From Nonlabens sp. (GTDB lineage: Bacteria > Bacteroidota > Bacteroidia > Flavobacteriales > Flavobacteriaceae): a stretch of DNA of 64,000 nt. The DNA lies in assembly GCA_020630715.1 (NCBI GenBank), contig JAHDIQ010000001.1:368513-432512 (forward strand), read 5' to 3'. This document shows, piece by piece, positions 1 to 7,282 of the stretch; the first letter of the stretch is position 1; every line of letters begins with the position of its first letter. Under the pieces are notes generated by a model. That model worked only from the letters and a program-made list of their open reading frames with translations, did not search any database and was not told the origin of the DNA. The position numbers and the translations under genes were made by a program.

Positions 1-1
1 A

Positions 2-415
2 GTGGCTGGACCTAATGCTCGTAAAGACTACCATTATAATGAGACCGAAGAGTTGTTTTACCAGCTAGAAGGAAACATTGAGGTTCATATTCAAGAAGAT
101 GGCGAGAAAAAAACCATGAAGTTAGGTCCTGGTGATATGTACTTACATCCTGGTAAAGTACCACATTCTCCAGTACGTCATGAGAATTCTATAGGACTAG
201 TGATTGAACGCAAACGCACCAGTAAAGATGCGGTAGATGGACTGCTTTGGTTTTGTGATAACTGCAACCATAAATTACACGAGACCTATTTTAAACTGGA
301 CAACATAGAAAAGGACTTTTTACCACGTTTTAAAGAATATTATACGAGTGAAGAACTGCGTACTTGTGATAATTGTGGTGAAACCATGGAAATGGATGAG
401 CGGTTTGTGGGGTGA
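2..415 (+). CDS. nbaC: 3-hydroxyanthranilate 3,4-dioxygenase, 5' end outside the window
   Basis: This non-haem iron cupin enzyme opens the ring of 3-hydroxyanthranilate, giving the precursor of quinolinate in the kynurenine pathway (tryptophan breakdown or NAD synthesis). The visible 137 residues match the last three quarters of a family of about 179 residues, so the start lies upstream; the GTG at base 2 is only where the window opens. Visible iron ligands are H11, E17 and H55, with the spacing known for the family (H-x5-E and a second His 44 residues after the first). The C-terminal rubredoxin-like metal site found in bacterial members is present as C85-x2-C88 and C122-x2-C125. The assignment is strong; the role in catabolism versus NAD synthesis cannot be told without the upstream neighbours. 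Confidence 0.9.
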   Translation: MAGPNARKDYHYNETEELFYQLEGNIEVHIQEDGEKKTMKLGPGDMYLHPGKVPHSPVRHENSIGLVIERKRTSKDAVDGLLWFCDNCNHKLHETYFKLDNIEKDFLPRFKEYYTSEELRTCDNCGETMEMDERFVG

Positions 416-428
416 TAAAAATTGAAGA

Positions 429-977
429 TTGGGAAATTTATTCGAAATTCTAAGTGGATTACCACCATATGGTAAAATGTATATTCCTATACCTAAAGAT
501 AATTATTCCGAAGGATTACCCGTTAAATTTACAAAGGACGATGGCAGCCATTGGATTGCTAATTTTGAATATGACCTAGCAAATATTTCATTAAATCATA
601 TTTCTGTATTATCCAGTACTAATGAAATTTTAGTTTTAGCAAAGAATATAGCTTATATCATAAACCGGAATGACGAATCTCCAGTTATTGCATTTAAAGG
701 TTATTTTGAGAATATATTTCTACATAATGAGTTTAGTGTTTTGATAACCATAGATTGCATAATTATAATTAAAAATTCCAACCAAATAGAATTTATTGAC
801 TATTTGCATTATGCTTTTGTAAGCGATGTCTCTCTAAGAAATGGTTTAATTGAGGTGTATTTAGATGAGTTCTCAGCTTTGAGCAACACAAAAGAAAAGA
901 ACTATTTGATTAATTTAGGCGAAATTGATTTTAGTGATTTCAATTCAAACGATTATTATAAAAGGAATAAAATATAG
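429..977 (+). CDS. hypothetical protein, 182 aa
   Basis: I do not recognise this protein. It has no signal peptide, no membrane segment and no obvious catalytic motif. The sequence is rich in Asn, Ile and Tyr, with alternating hydrophobic residues that suggest a beta-rich fold (residues about 50-130). The longest frame starts at a TTG (429); an in-frame ATG at 477 (residue 17) is an alternative start. It lies 13 bases after the preceding dioxygenase stop and is more AT-rich than that gene, so it may be a lineage-specific insertion rather than a pathway partner. Short soluble proteins of this kind are sometimes immunity proteins, but nothing in the sequence proves that here. Confidence 0.6.
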   Translation: MGNLFEILSGLPPYGKMYIPIPKDNYSEGLPVKFTKDDGSHWIANFEYDLANISLNHISVLSSTNEILVLAKNIAYIINRNDESPVIAFKGYFENIFLHNEFSVLITIDCIIIIKNSNQIEFIDYLHYAFVSDVSLRNGLIEVYLDEFSALSNTKEKNYLINLGEIDFSDFNSNDYYKRNKI

Positions 978-1029
978 TTTCACAAAAAATAAATTCAAAA
1001 CCATTAGTTCTTATTTCGCTTAATTATAA

Positions 1030-1779
1030 ATGAACACCATCACAAAAATCAATCTCTCTAAACTACGTTCCTGCAATCAGGTTTGGGATGATATGCCAGA
1101 AAATGAAAAAGGCAGGTTGTGTTTAAAATGTCAAAATACCATTATTGATTTTAGAGAAATGAGTGATGCACAGGTAGCACAAACTCACGTGTTTTCAAAA
1201 GGTAAGGTTTGCGGACTTTATAAACCATCACAAGTAGATAGTCCCAAACAGAAAACGACATCTACGAGGCCTAAAAGTAAACTAGTTAATTGGTACGTTG
1301 CTGCTTGTAGTTTATTAAGCCTGTCTGCAATTGCACAAGAAGAAAAACCTACCGTTCCTACAGAACAAACCGATCAAAAAACAGATTCTCTGGCACCATT
1401 AAAAGAGAATTTCAATAGAACAGTCGATAGCGTAAAAACGGATTCTGTTCTAGTTAAAGGAAAGGTCACAGACCTAGAAGGTGTTCCTATCATAGGTGCT
1501 AACGTTATTATCAAAGGAATTGAAATAGGTGCTTCCACAGATTTTGATGGGAATTACACCTTGTATAGCACAAAATCATTAGATAGCTTAAACCAAATAA
1601 AACTGCGTTTTTCCTCCATAGGATATGAAGATCAAGAACTAATATTAGAGAATCAAAGCGTTTTGAACGTAAGCTTGAGAGATGGAGAAATAACTGAGTT
1701 TATAGTCGTTGCAAGAAGACGCAATTTCTTCGGTAGAACCTGGCAAGGCATCAAAGGTGTTTTTAGGAAGAAGGATTGA
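1030..1779 (+). CDS. membrane-anchored protein with CarboxypepD_reg-like domain
   Basis: This is a three-part protein seen widely in Bacteroidota. Residues 1-65 form a cytoplasmic-looking module with conserved cysteines (C15, C31-x2-C34, C61) that could bind a metal. Residues about 87-102 form one membrane segment (WYVAACSLLSLSAIA). A polar linker follows, and residues 140-218 form a carboxypeptidase-regulatory-like beta-sandwich (VKGKVTDLEGVPIIGANV ... LRFSSIGYEDQEL) of the kind found at the N-terminus of TonB receptors. The C-terminus is basic. The function is unknown; the layout suggests a periplasmic domain tethered to the inner membrane. The start ATG gives the conserved N-terminus. A strong hairpin terminator follows the stop codon. 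Confidence 0.75.
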   Translation: MNTITKINLSKLRSCNQVWDDMPENEKGRLCLKCQNTIIDFREMSDAQVAQTHVFSKGKVCGLYKPSQVDSPKQKTTSTRPKSKLVNWYVAACSLLSLSAIAQEEKPTVPTEQTDQKTDSLAPLKENFNRTVDSVKTDSVLVKGKVTDLEGVPIIGANVIIKGIEIGASTDFDGNYTLYSTKSLDSLNQIKLRFSSIGYEDQELILENQSVLNVSLRDGEITEFIVVARRRNFFGRTWQGIKGVFRKKD

Positions 1780-1782
1780 ATA

Positions 1783-1822
1783 AACAATAAACCCCAATCT
1801 TGCGTTTGGGGTTTTGTTGTTT
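1783..1822. terminator. bidirectional hairpin terminator
   Basis: The inverted repeat AAACCCCAA (1789-1797) / TTGGGGTTT (1806-1814) is flanked by A-rich and T-rich tracts. It sits between two convergent genes and can end transcription from both sides. Confidence 0.85.
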
Positions 1823-1839
1823 ACTATCTTGATTAGTAA

Positions 1840-2355
1840 TTACATCTTAGGAAGTAATACTTTGTCAATTACGTGGATAACACCATTTGTTTGATTTAAA
1901 TCTGCTACTGTTACCGTTGCCATTCCACCAGCTCCATCAGTAATGATAACCTTACCATCTTTTAATGATAATGTTAATGATGCTCCAGCTACAGTTTTTA
2001 CAACCGCTTTACCATCATTTTTCTGGATTAAAGCGATTACATCGTTTGCTGTGAAATCACCTGCAATTACGTGGTAGGTTAATACTTTTTGAAGTGTCGC
2101 TTTATTTTCTGGCTTTAATAAATTAGCAACTGTTCCTTCTGGTAATGCATCAAAAGCTGCATTTGTAGGTGCAAAAACCGTAAATGGTCCTTTACTAGCT
2201 AATGTTTCTACAAGATCTGCTGCTTTTACTGCTGCTACTAGCGTCGTGTGATCTTCAGATGCTACTGCTCCTTCTACAATGTTAGTTTGCGCCTGAGAAA
2301 ATAAACCTGCAAATAGAATTGCTACACTCAAAGCTACTGTTTTGAAATTTTTCAT
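1840..2355 (-). CDS. secreted fasciclin-domain protein
   Basis: The 171-residue protein has a Sec signal peptide (MKNFKTVALSVAILFAGLFSQAQ, cleavage near residue 23) and a single fasciclin (FAS1) domain covering residues about 27-170. FAS1 hallmarks are visible: 'FAPTNAAFDALP' (H1-like box), 'YHVIAGDF' (central YH) and the ending 'NGVIHVIDKVLLP' (H2-like box). FAS1 domains mediate adhesion to other proteins, cells or matrix, and flavobacteria often carry several short secreted versions. It converges on the preceding gene across a shared terminator and appears to be a monocistronic unit. Confidence 0.93.
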   Translation of the reverse strand: MKNFKTVALSVAILFAGLFSQAQTNIVEGAVASEDHTTLVAAVKAADLVETLASKGPFTVFAPTNAAFDALPEGTVANLLKPENKATLQKVLTYHVIAGDFTANDVIALIQKNDGKAVVKTVAGASLTLSLKDGKVIITDGAGGMATVTVADLNQTNGVIHVIDKVLLPKM

Positions 2356-2607
2356 AATAATTAAATGTTGATTAATGTTTTTGTTTAACTATTAAGTAGT
2401 TCTATTAAACATAAATAACTAACTGGTTTTAATAGAGACTTAACTAAATACAACGAAAATTGGCAGAAATTGGGAATAAACTCTTGTAAATCAACCTCTA
2501 AAAGCTGTTAATTCTATTAAATTAAAGCGTTGAAAAATACTTTTCAAAAAGGATTAGAAATGGGAAAAGCAAAACCTCACTGGTTTCGCTATCGAGTCTA
2601 CAAAATA

Positions 2608-3006
2608 TTACTTCAACAACACACCTTCCTGATTCATCACTGGCAAATCACTAAAATTGTTTTCATTAATGGTATTAGGTGCTGCCATGAAAGTTTTATC
2701 ATAGAGCGTCTGTTCAATGAAATAGGTTAAGATAAACTCATTCATAAATGGGAACACCTGTTCCATAATCAGTTCTACTTTTACCGCTGTTTTTGCTGCG
2801 ACTACCGGAAATGCATGTCTAAAAGTCGTCGTTTTACGACCATCACGATGCTTACCACGACTCATCACCATTACAGATTCTAGTGGTTCCCGACGGTTAT
2901 TAATCAAGTAAATATTCCAGTCGTTTGATGAGAAATCCTCGTTCCATTCTTTAACTACAGCAATGTGAACATCTTTTACTTCTGGGATGATGATGTCTTT
3001 TTTCAT
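2608..3006 (-). CDS. conserved hypothetical protein, 132 aa
   Basis: The protein is soluble, without a signal peptide or membrane segment. It opens with 'MKKDIIIPEVKDVHIAVVKEWNEDF' -like charged strands, continues with 'DWNIYLINNR' and has a long 'FRHAFPVVAAKTAVKVELI' segment. I recall close relatives across Flavobacteriaceae that carry no function; some were misnamed as phenylalanyl-tRNA synthetase alpha because of genome proximity, and pheS indeed lies 1.7 kb away here. There is no catalytic motif. The ATG start is well supported by the AT-rich leader. Confidence 0.75.
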   Translation of the reverse strand: MKKDIIIPEVKDVHIAVVKEWNEDFSSNDWNIYLINNRREPLESVMVMSRGKHRDGRKTTTFRHAFPVVAAKTAVKVELIMEQVFPFMNEFILTYFIEQTLYDKTFMAAPNTINENNFSDLPVMNQEGVLLK

Positions 3007-3043
3007 TTAAAATTACTTTTAATAAAGTGTGATCAACAAACTA

Positions 3044-4141
3044 TTATAACTCTTTACAAGAGTCTATTAATACTGGTATAAAATCATCAATATTTTTATA
3101 AATATTTCTATGGTTTTCGTAAAATTCCAATTGTTTTATAAAATGGTCTAAATAATGCCAGTTGTTATGCTTTTCTAATATTAATTGCTTTCTATCGTCT
3201 CCTAAAATTTCTGCAGCTCTTATTTCAAAAGCGACTGCAACATGCTCATTAAACATAGAAAACCAGTTTCCTATCTGAGGATTATTCTCAGTTGTCTTGT
3301 ATAGATACTCATATTGATTTAGTTTATCTAAATTCTCCTTATGCTTTAGGGATTTCAAAAAATATGAATGAGAATATTCATGAATCACCCATTCTGAAAG
3401 AGCTTCTTTATTATCATATCCTGTGTAGGTCAAGTTATTTCCATTTATGACAGCTGGCTCAAAAGGAGATATAAATGTTAGATTTACCCTATTATCTTCT
3501 GTCAATAATTCATGCGCGATTCCAAATTCTGATTTAAAGAAAGGCACACAGTAAAAATGATATTCTGTAAAAGATGTTCCAAAGTAGCTTTCCAAAAAAC
3601 CTATAAAATCTCCTTCAGGAAGGTTTTTTTCAATTTCGCTTTTAGCTAATTGATAAACGTACTTATTGCTTTTATAGAATTGTTCAAACTTTGATTTTTT
3701 ATAAAAATCAGCTGTAAAATGCATGATACGGTCTATTTCCTGCAATGCTAGTTCCTTATCAGGATTAATATCTTTTGTTAAGAGCAGCGGTAACTCGTAT
3801 TTTCTTTTCGGATTAGGAAAATCAGTATAATAAAAGGCATATAAGAAGAAATCTGTTCCACTTTTATTTAAAAATTTCTTTGAGGCTGAGAAAACTTCAT
3901 GATCGGAATATTCCTTAAAATATTCATGATTCATCTTCATAAGTTTTGTGTTTTCTAGCATAAATTCTGAAGCTTCCTCGTCTAGAAATGGAGTCCAAAT
4001 CTGATTGTAAACAGAAAACAATACTTCTAAATTCTTATTTTCCCTTACCTGTATTTTCTTAGTTATATCAACTTTATTTTTTGAACTACAAGAAAATAGT
4101 ACAAGTGATAAAAAAAAGGCTGCAACAGATAAATTCTTCAT
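3044..4141 (-). CDS. lipoprotein with HExxH motif, DUF4932-like putative metallopeptidase
   Basis: The 365-residue protein starts with a lipoprotein signal (MKNLSVAAFFLSLVLFSC, Cys18). The middle is helical and unremarkable. The key motif is H254-E-Y-S-H258 inside 'WVIHEYSHSYF', the zinc-binding HExxH of many gluzincin peptidases, followed by a likely third ligand in the helix-rich C-terminus ('NEHVAVAFEIRAAEILG', about residues 305-320). This layout matches what I recall of DUF4932 proteins. It would act as a surface or periplasmic zinc protease; activity is inferred from the motif only. It has no operon partner: both neighbours are separated by short spacers. Confidence 0.7.
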   Translation of the reverse strand: MKNLSVAAFFLSLVLFSCSSKNKVDITKKIQVRENKNLEVLFSVYNQIWTPFLDEEASEFMLENTKLMKMNHEYFKEYSDHEVFSASKKFLNKSGTDFFLYAFYYTDFPNPKRKYELPLLLTKDINPDKELALQEIDRIMHFTADFYKKSKFEQFYKSNKYVYQLAKSEIEKNLPEGDFIGFLESYFGTSFTEYHFYCVPFFKSEFGIAHELLTEDNRVNLTFISPFEPAVINGNNLTYTGYDNKEALSEWVIHEYSHSYFLKSLKHKENLDKLNQYEYLYKTTENNPQIGNWFSMFNEHVAVAFEIRAAEILGDDRKQLILEKHNNWHYLDHFIKQLEFYENHRNIYKNIDDFIPVLIDSCKEL

Positions 4142-4221
4142 TTAATAAATGTATGATTTATTTTTTCTTTAAGTAAGAAACAGGTGCTATTGATTTACTA
4201 AAGCATTATGAACATGTCTTT

Positions 4222-4686
4222 TTATTTCAATCGCTTCTTAATCGCGTCTATTAATTCACTAGTCGTCGTTAATTCCTTAAAATCTGTAGCACTCATAAAA
4301 ATATCCAGTCCACCATTACTACCAAACCCATCATTATACATATCGCTTTCATTTGCACTTAGGATAATCGGGAAATCATATTTAGGCAACCACTTGGACC
4401 AGTATTTTTTATTGAACTCGTCTTTATGTAAAAATTCTAAGATTATGTTGTTATTTGCATCTCGACTGTCGCTCGCATCTCGACTGTCGCTCGATGCTGG
4501 AGTGTTGTTTTTGTTTATGCTTTCGCGAAAGCGTAACCATTCATCATTCTCCTTAAATACACCATAAGTAAGGTCGCACAACTTACAGTCATAGGTTTGC
4601 GGACTGATGATTTTATGAGCGCTATCTAGTAAGGAATTGATCGTTCCAGAATTAGCGTTATAGACAAAAATGAGTTTATAAATCAC
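4222..4686 (-). CDS. conserved hypothetical protein with repeat-derived insertion
   Basis: This is a 154-residue soluble protein without a recognised family; a C-x2-C pair ('YDCKLCDLTYG') may bind metal. It starts with GTG (4686), three bases beyond the pheS stop, so it is probably translated from the pheS mRNA. Two foreign-looking pieces sit in the middle. The palindrome GCTTTCGCGAAAGC encodes 'RFRES', and an 18-nt tandem duplication (4457-4492) encodes SDSRDA twice. Together they form a polar linker (about residues 52-77) between two conserved-looking halves, with the frame kept. The insertion seems tolerated because it lies in a loop. Function unknown. Confidence 0.65.
   Translation of the reverse strand: MIYKLIFVYNANSGTINSLLDSAHKIISPQTYDCKLCDLTYGVFKENDEWLRFRESINKNNTPASSDSRDASDSRDANNNIILEFLHKDEFNKKYWSKWLPKYDFPIILSANESDMYNDGFGSNGGLDIFMSATDFKELTTTSELIDAIKKRLK
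4457..4492 (-). repeat. 18-nt exact tandem duplication inside a gene
   Basis: GCATCTCGACTGTCGCTC occurs twice back to back (4457-4474 and 4475-4492). The unit resembles the CTCGACTGCGCTCGA-type element found between genes at 6471-6482. It is read in frame as SDSRDA-SDSRDA. Confidence 0.9.
4519..4532. repeat. GCTTTCGCGAAAGC palindrome, copy 1 (coding)
   Basis: Exact copy inside the 154-residue gene on the minus strand, read as RFRES, close to the 18-nt tandem repeat. Confidence 0.95.
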
Positions 4687-4688
4687 CG

Positions 4689-5708
4689 TTATAGCGTACT
4701 AGAAAACTGCTTTAAAAAACGCACATCATTCTCAAAAAACATACGTATATCACCTATGCCGTATAGCAACATCGCGATACGTTCCACGCCCATACCAAAG
4801 GCAAAACCACTGTATTCCTCAGGATCGATACCGCAATTAGTAAGCACCGCTGGATCTACCATACCACATCCACCTATTTCTAGCCAGCCGGTACCTTTTG
4901 TAATCCTGTAATCGGTTTCATTTTCCAGTCCCCAATAGATATCAATCTCTGCACTAGGTTCTGTAAACGGGAAATATGACGGACGCAATCTTATCTTAGA
5001 TTTACCGAACATCTCTTGTGTAAAATGGAGTAAGGTCTGTTTTAAATCTGCAAAGCTTACGTTTTTATCAATGTATAAACCTTCTACCTGATGAAAGATA
5101 CAATGCGCACGTGCACTTATCGCCTCATTACGAAAAACGCGACCTGGCGATATGGTGCGTATAGGTGGCTTGTTATCTTCCATATACCGCACCTGTACAC
5201 TAGAAGTGTGTGTGCGTAACAGCACATCTGGATTAGTCTGAATGAAAAAGGTATCCTGCATATCACGTGCTGGATGATGCGCTGGTAGATTAAGCGCGGT
5301 AAAATTGTGCCAGTCATCTTCTATTTCTGGTCCTTCACTAACATTAAAACCTATGCGTGAAAACACGTCAATAATCTGGTTCTTTACAATAGAAATAGGA
5401 TGACGCGAACCTATGGTCGCTGGCATTCCAGGTCTAGTAAGGTCACCGTAAATTCCGGCTTCTTCTTGCTGTGATTCTAGTGCTTGCTTAAGATCGTTTA
5501 CTTTATCAGTAGCTTTTTGCTTCAGCTCATTGATCGCTTTTCCAAAATCTTTTTTCTGCTCATTAGGAACTTCCTTAAATGCCGCAAAAAACCCATTTAG
5601 AATACCTTTTTTACCTAGATATTCTATACGGAATGCTTCTATAGCATCTGTAGATTCTGCTGTAAAAGCAGTTACTTTTTCAATATGTTCTTTAACCTGT
5701 TCCAGCAT
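4689..5708 (-). CDS. pheS: phenylalanine--tRNA ligase alpha subunit
   Basis: The class II aminoacyl-tRNA synthetase alpha chain joins PheT to charge tRNA-Phe. With the ATG at 5708 it has 339 residues, the usual length. It has an N-terminal tRNA-binding coiled coil (about residues 1-85) and a catalytic core with 'HPARDMQDTFF', motif 2 'FRNEAISARAHCIFHQVEGLY' in shortened form FRNE...HQVEG, and motif 3 'GFAFGMGVERIAMLLYG'. A longer frame would begin at a TTG (5729), but that codon lies within the TAAATTTG promoter element, so the ATG is preferred. pheT is not adjacent, as is common in Bacteroidota. The gene is divergent from cvpA. Confidence 0.96.
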   Translation of the reverse strand: MLEQVKEHIEKVTAFTAESTDAIEAFRIEYLGKKGILNGFFAAFKEVPNEQKKDFGKAINELKQKATDKVNDLKQALESQQEEAGIYGDLTRPGMPATIGSRHPISIVKNQIIDVFSRIGFNVSEGPEIEDDWHNFTALNLPAHHPARDMQDTFFIQTNPDVLLRTHTSSVQVRYMEDNKPPIRTISPGRVFRNEAISARAHCIFHQVEGLYIDKNVSFADLKQTLLHFTQEMFGKSKIRLRPSYFPFTEPSAEIDIYWGLENETDYRITKGTGWLEIGGCGMVDPAVLTNCGIDPEEYSGFAFGMGVERIAMLLYGIGDIRMFFENDVRFLKQFSSTL

Positions 5709-5726
5709 AGTCCTAATATTGGGCGA

Positions 5727-5734
5727 CAAATTTA
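5727..5734 (-). promoter_or_regulatory. -7 promoter element of pheS
   Basis: On the minus strand it reads TAAATTTG, a perfect TAnnTTTG Bacteroidota -7 box, ending about 19 bases before the pheS ATG. A clear TTG -33 box is not visible. Its position excludes the upstream TTG as start codon. Confidence 0.55.
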
Positions 5735-5787
5735 AGGTTTTTTACGCTGTAGATGGTAATTTAAAAGAAGAGGCTATATTTACGGTT

Positions 5788-6357
5788 ATGAACTGGCTAG
5801 ACATAATTATTTGTATTGTACTATTAATAGGGCTGTGGAAAGGTTATTCAAATGGCTTTTTTGTGGAACTCACATCGTTACTAGCACTAGTCGGTGCGAT
5901 TTACGGTGCGATTTACTTTTCAAATTATGCTGGTGACTGGTTGCGTAAGCAGTTTGAATGGGATGAGACCTACATTACGATTGCTAGTTTTATTCTCACA
6001 TTTGTAGTGATCATATTTGTCATAAGCTATGTAGGAAAGCTGTTTACTAAATTGCTAAAAAGTGCAAAACTAGGCACCTTAAATAAAATCGCTGGTGCGG
6101 CTTTTGGCCTTGCAAAAATGGCATTTCTAGCTAGTGTTGTGCTTATGTTTATAAAAACTGCTAGTGGTGAATTTAACTTGTTAGGTGATGCTACTACTGA
6201 TGACAGTCTAGTTTATGAACATATTGAACCACTAGCGCCTACTTTTTTACCTAAAATTCTAGAAGAAGCAAATCGTGTTGATGAGCGCATTCGTGGTGAT
6301 CAGGATCAAGATACAGAAGAAGAAGAAACTACCTCAGATACTACTGGTAGTTATTAA
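5788..6357 (+). CDS. CvpA family membrane protein
   Basis: The 189-residue inner-membrane protein has four hydrophobic segments: residues about 4-20, 27-46, 62-84 and 104-126 ('NWLDIIICIVLLIGLWKGYSNGF' opening, typical of the CvpA/colicin V production family). The acidic tail (DQDQDTEEEETTSD) is cytoplasmic or periplasmic and disordered. CvpA proteins are linked to envelope stress tolerance and, in enterobacteria, to colicin V export; the biochemical role is not settled. The frame stays open upstream into the pheS antisense strand, but the ATG at 5788 begins the family consensus. Confidence 0.9.
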   Translation: MNWLDIIICIVLLIGLWKGYSNGFFVELTSLLALVGAIYGAIYFSNYAGDWLRKQFEWDETYITIASFILTFVVIIFVISYVGKLFTKLLKSAKLGTLNKIAGAAFGLAKMAFLASVVLMFIKTASGEFNLLGDATTDDSLVYEHIEPLAPTFLPKILEEANRVDERIRGDQDQDTEEEETTSDTTGSY

Positions 6358-6409
6358 TTTTTGTTTTTCAGGATCATTCTTTACTATTAACACGATCATA
6401 AGTGTCTCC

Positions 6410-6482
6410 TCGAGCGCAGTCTAGAGGTCTTAGACACGAGCATCATAGCAACTTCTTAGATTTAGGTCTCGACTGCGCTCGA
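6410..6482. repeat. inverted repeat TCGAGCGCAGTC / GACTGCGCTCGA
   Basis: A perfect 12-bp inverted repeat (6410-6421 and 6471-6482) spans a 49-base loop. It lies between the convergent cvpA and batE genes. The sequence belongs to the CTCGACTGCGCTCGA repeat type common in Bacteroidota intergenic DNA and may serve as a transcript end. It is related to the repeat found in the coding region at 4457-4492. Confidence 0.8.
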
Positions 6483-6521
6483 CCTGACAATACTAAAATT
6501 TAGTAGAAAATTAGTTTAACT

Positions 6522-7280
6522 CTATAACCACTTCACGGTACTATTAGGAACCCAAGCTTTAGTGCCATTTGCTAGCGCAATTCGTACCCAATCATTAAAT
6601 TCTTCTAGAATCTCAACCTTAGTTCCTTCATGGATCACAAAACTAGGTGTCGCATTATTTTTAGGTTCTTCTCGAGTGGTATATTCTGCCTCATAAAAAA
6701 TCGCGTACTGTTTACTGTTTAAATTGTTTTGAGCATAAAATCCGGCTGCAATCGATAATGTGCTTAATAGAATTCCTATGATCATCAAGATAAAAAACAA
6801 GCGTTTCTTTCCGGTAGTATTTGAATAATTATAGAAAATATAAAGTAGTATGGTAATAATAATAAGCATGATACTTAACCATGCCCATTCATCCACATCT
6901 AAAGAGGCAACCGTAGTATCAAATGCGCTACCTAATTCATTTTCTGGTAAGGCTTCAATGGCGTCAATACGCATTTGTTGCGCATAGGATAAATTAGTAA
7001 GAACATCACTGTTGTCTGGATCTAACTGTAAAGCTTTTTCATAATTATAAATCGCAGGACCTACCTGATTTAATTTATAGTGCGCATTTGCAAGGTTAAA
7101 ATAGGTTTCTACACTGTGTAAGCCAGACTTTAAAATCTGGTTGTAATTATCGATTGCGATCTCATAATTCTCTGCAGTGTATGCTTGATTCGCTTTCGCG
7201 AAAGCGTCATTAACCTCATCCTGTTGCCCTAAACAAATAACCGCAGTGAGAAGAAACACTAAAGAAATGACTGTTCTCAT
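6522..7280 (-). CDS. batE: BatE: TPR protein with SH3-like C-terminus
   Basis: This 252-residue protein is the last member of the Bat cluster. It has a signal peptide (MRTVISLVFLLTAVICLGQ), tetratricopeptide repeats (about residues 22-100, with 'YFNLANAHYKLNQVGPAIYNYEKALQLDPDN' split into standard TPR helices), two membrane segments (about 133-152 and 160-181) and a C-terminal bacterial SH3 domain (about 190-252, 'EGTKVEILEEFNDWVRIALANGTKAWVP'). TPR and SH3 parts suggest a periplasmic scaffold that contacts BatC/BatD and perhaps peptidoglycan. The palindrome encodes AFAKA at residues about 25-30, just after the signal peptide. The stop of batD is 2 bases upstream, so translation is probably coupled. 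Confidence 0.88.
   Translation of the reverse strand: MRTVISLVFLLTAVICLGQQDEVNDAFAKANQAYTAENYEIAIDNYNQILKSGLHSVETYFNLANAHYKLNQVGPAIYNYEKALQLDPDNSDVLTNLSYAQQMRIDAIEALPENELGSAFDTTVASLDVDEWAWLSIMLIIITILLYIFYNYSNTTGKKRLFFILMIIGILLSTLSIAAGFYAQNNLNSKQYAIFYEAEYTTREEPKNNATPSFVIHEGTKVEILEEFNDWVRIALANGTKAWVPNSTVKWL
7192..7205. repeat. GCTTTCGCGAAAGC palindrome, copy 2 (batE)
   Basis: Exact copy near the 5' end of batE, read as DAFAKANQ directly after the predicted mature N-terminus. Confidence 0.95.
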
Positions 7281-7282
7281 AA

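Noticed and set aside
4208-4567. Plus-strand frame of 119 residues opposite the 154-aa gene
   Set aside because: It is the antisense of a gene placed directly after pheS, whose own codon use and GTG start fit better; the plus-strand frame has low-complexity Leu/Ser composition.
5530-5787. N-terminal extension of the cvpA frame
   Set aside because: It runs antisense through pheS; the ATG at 5788 matches the family start.
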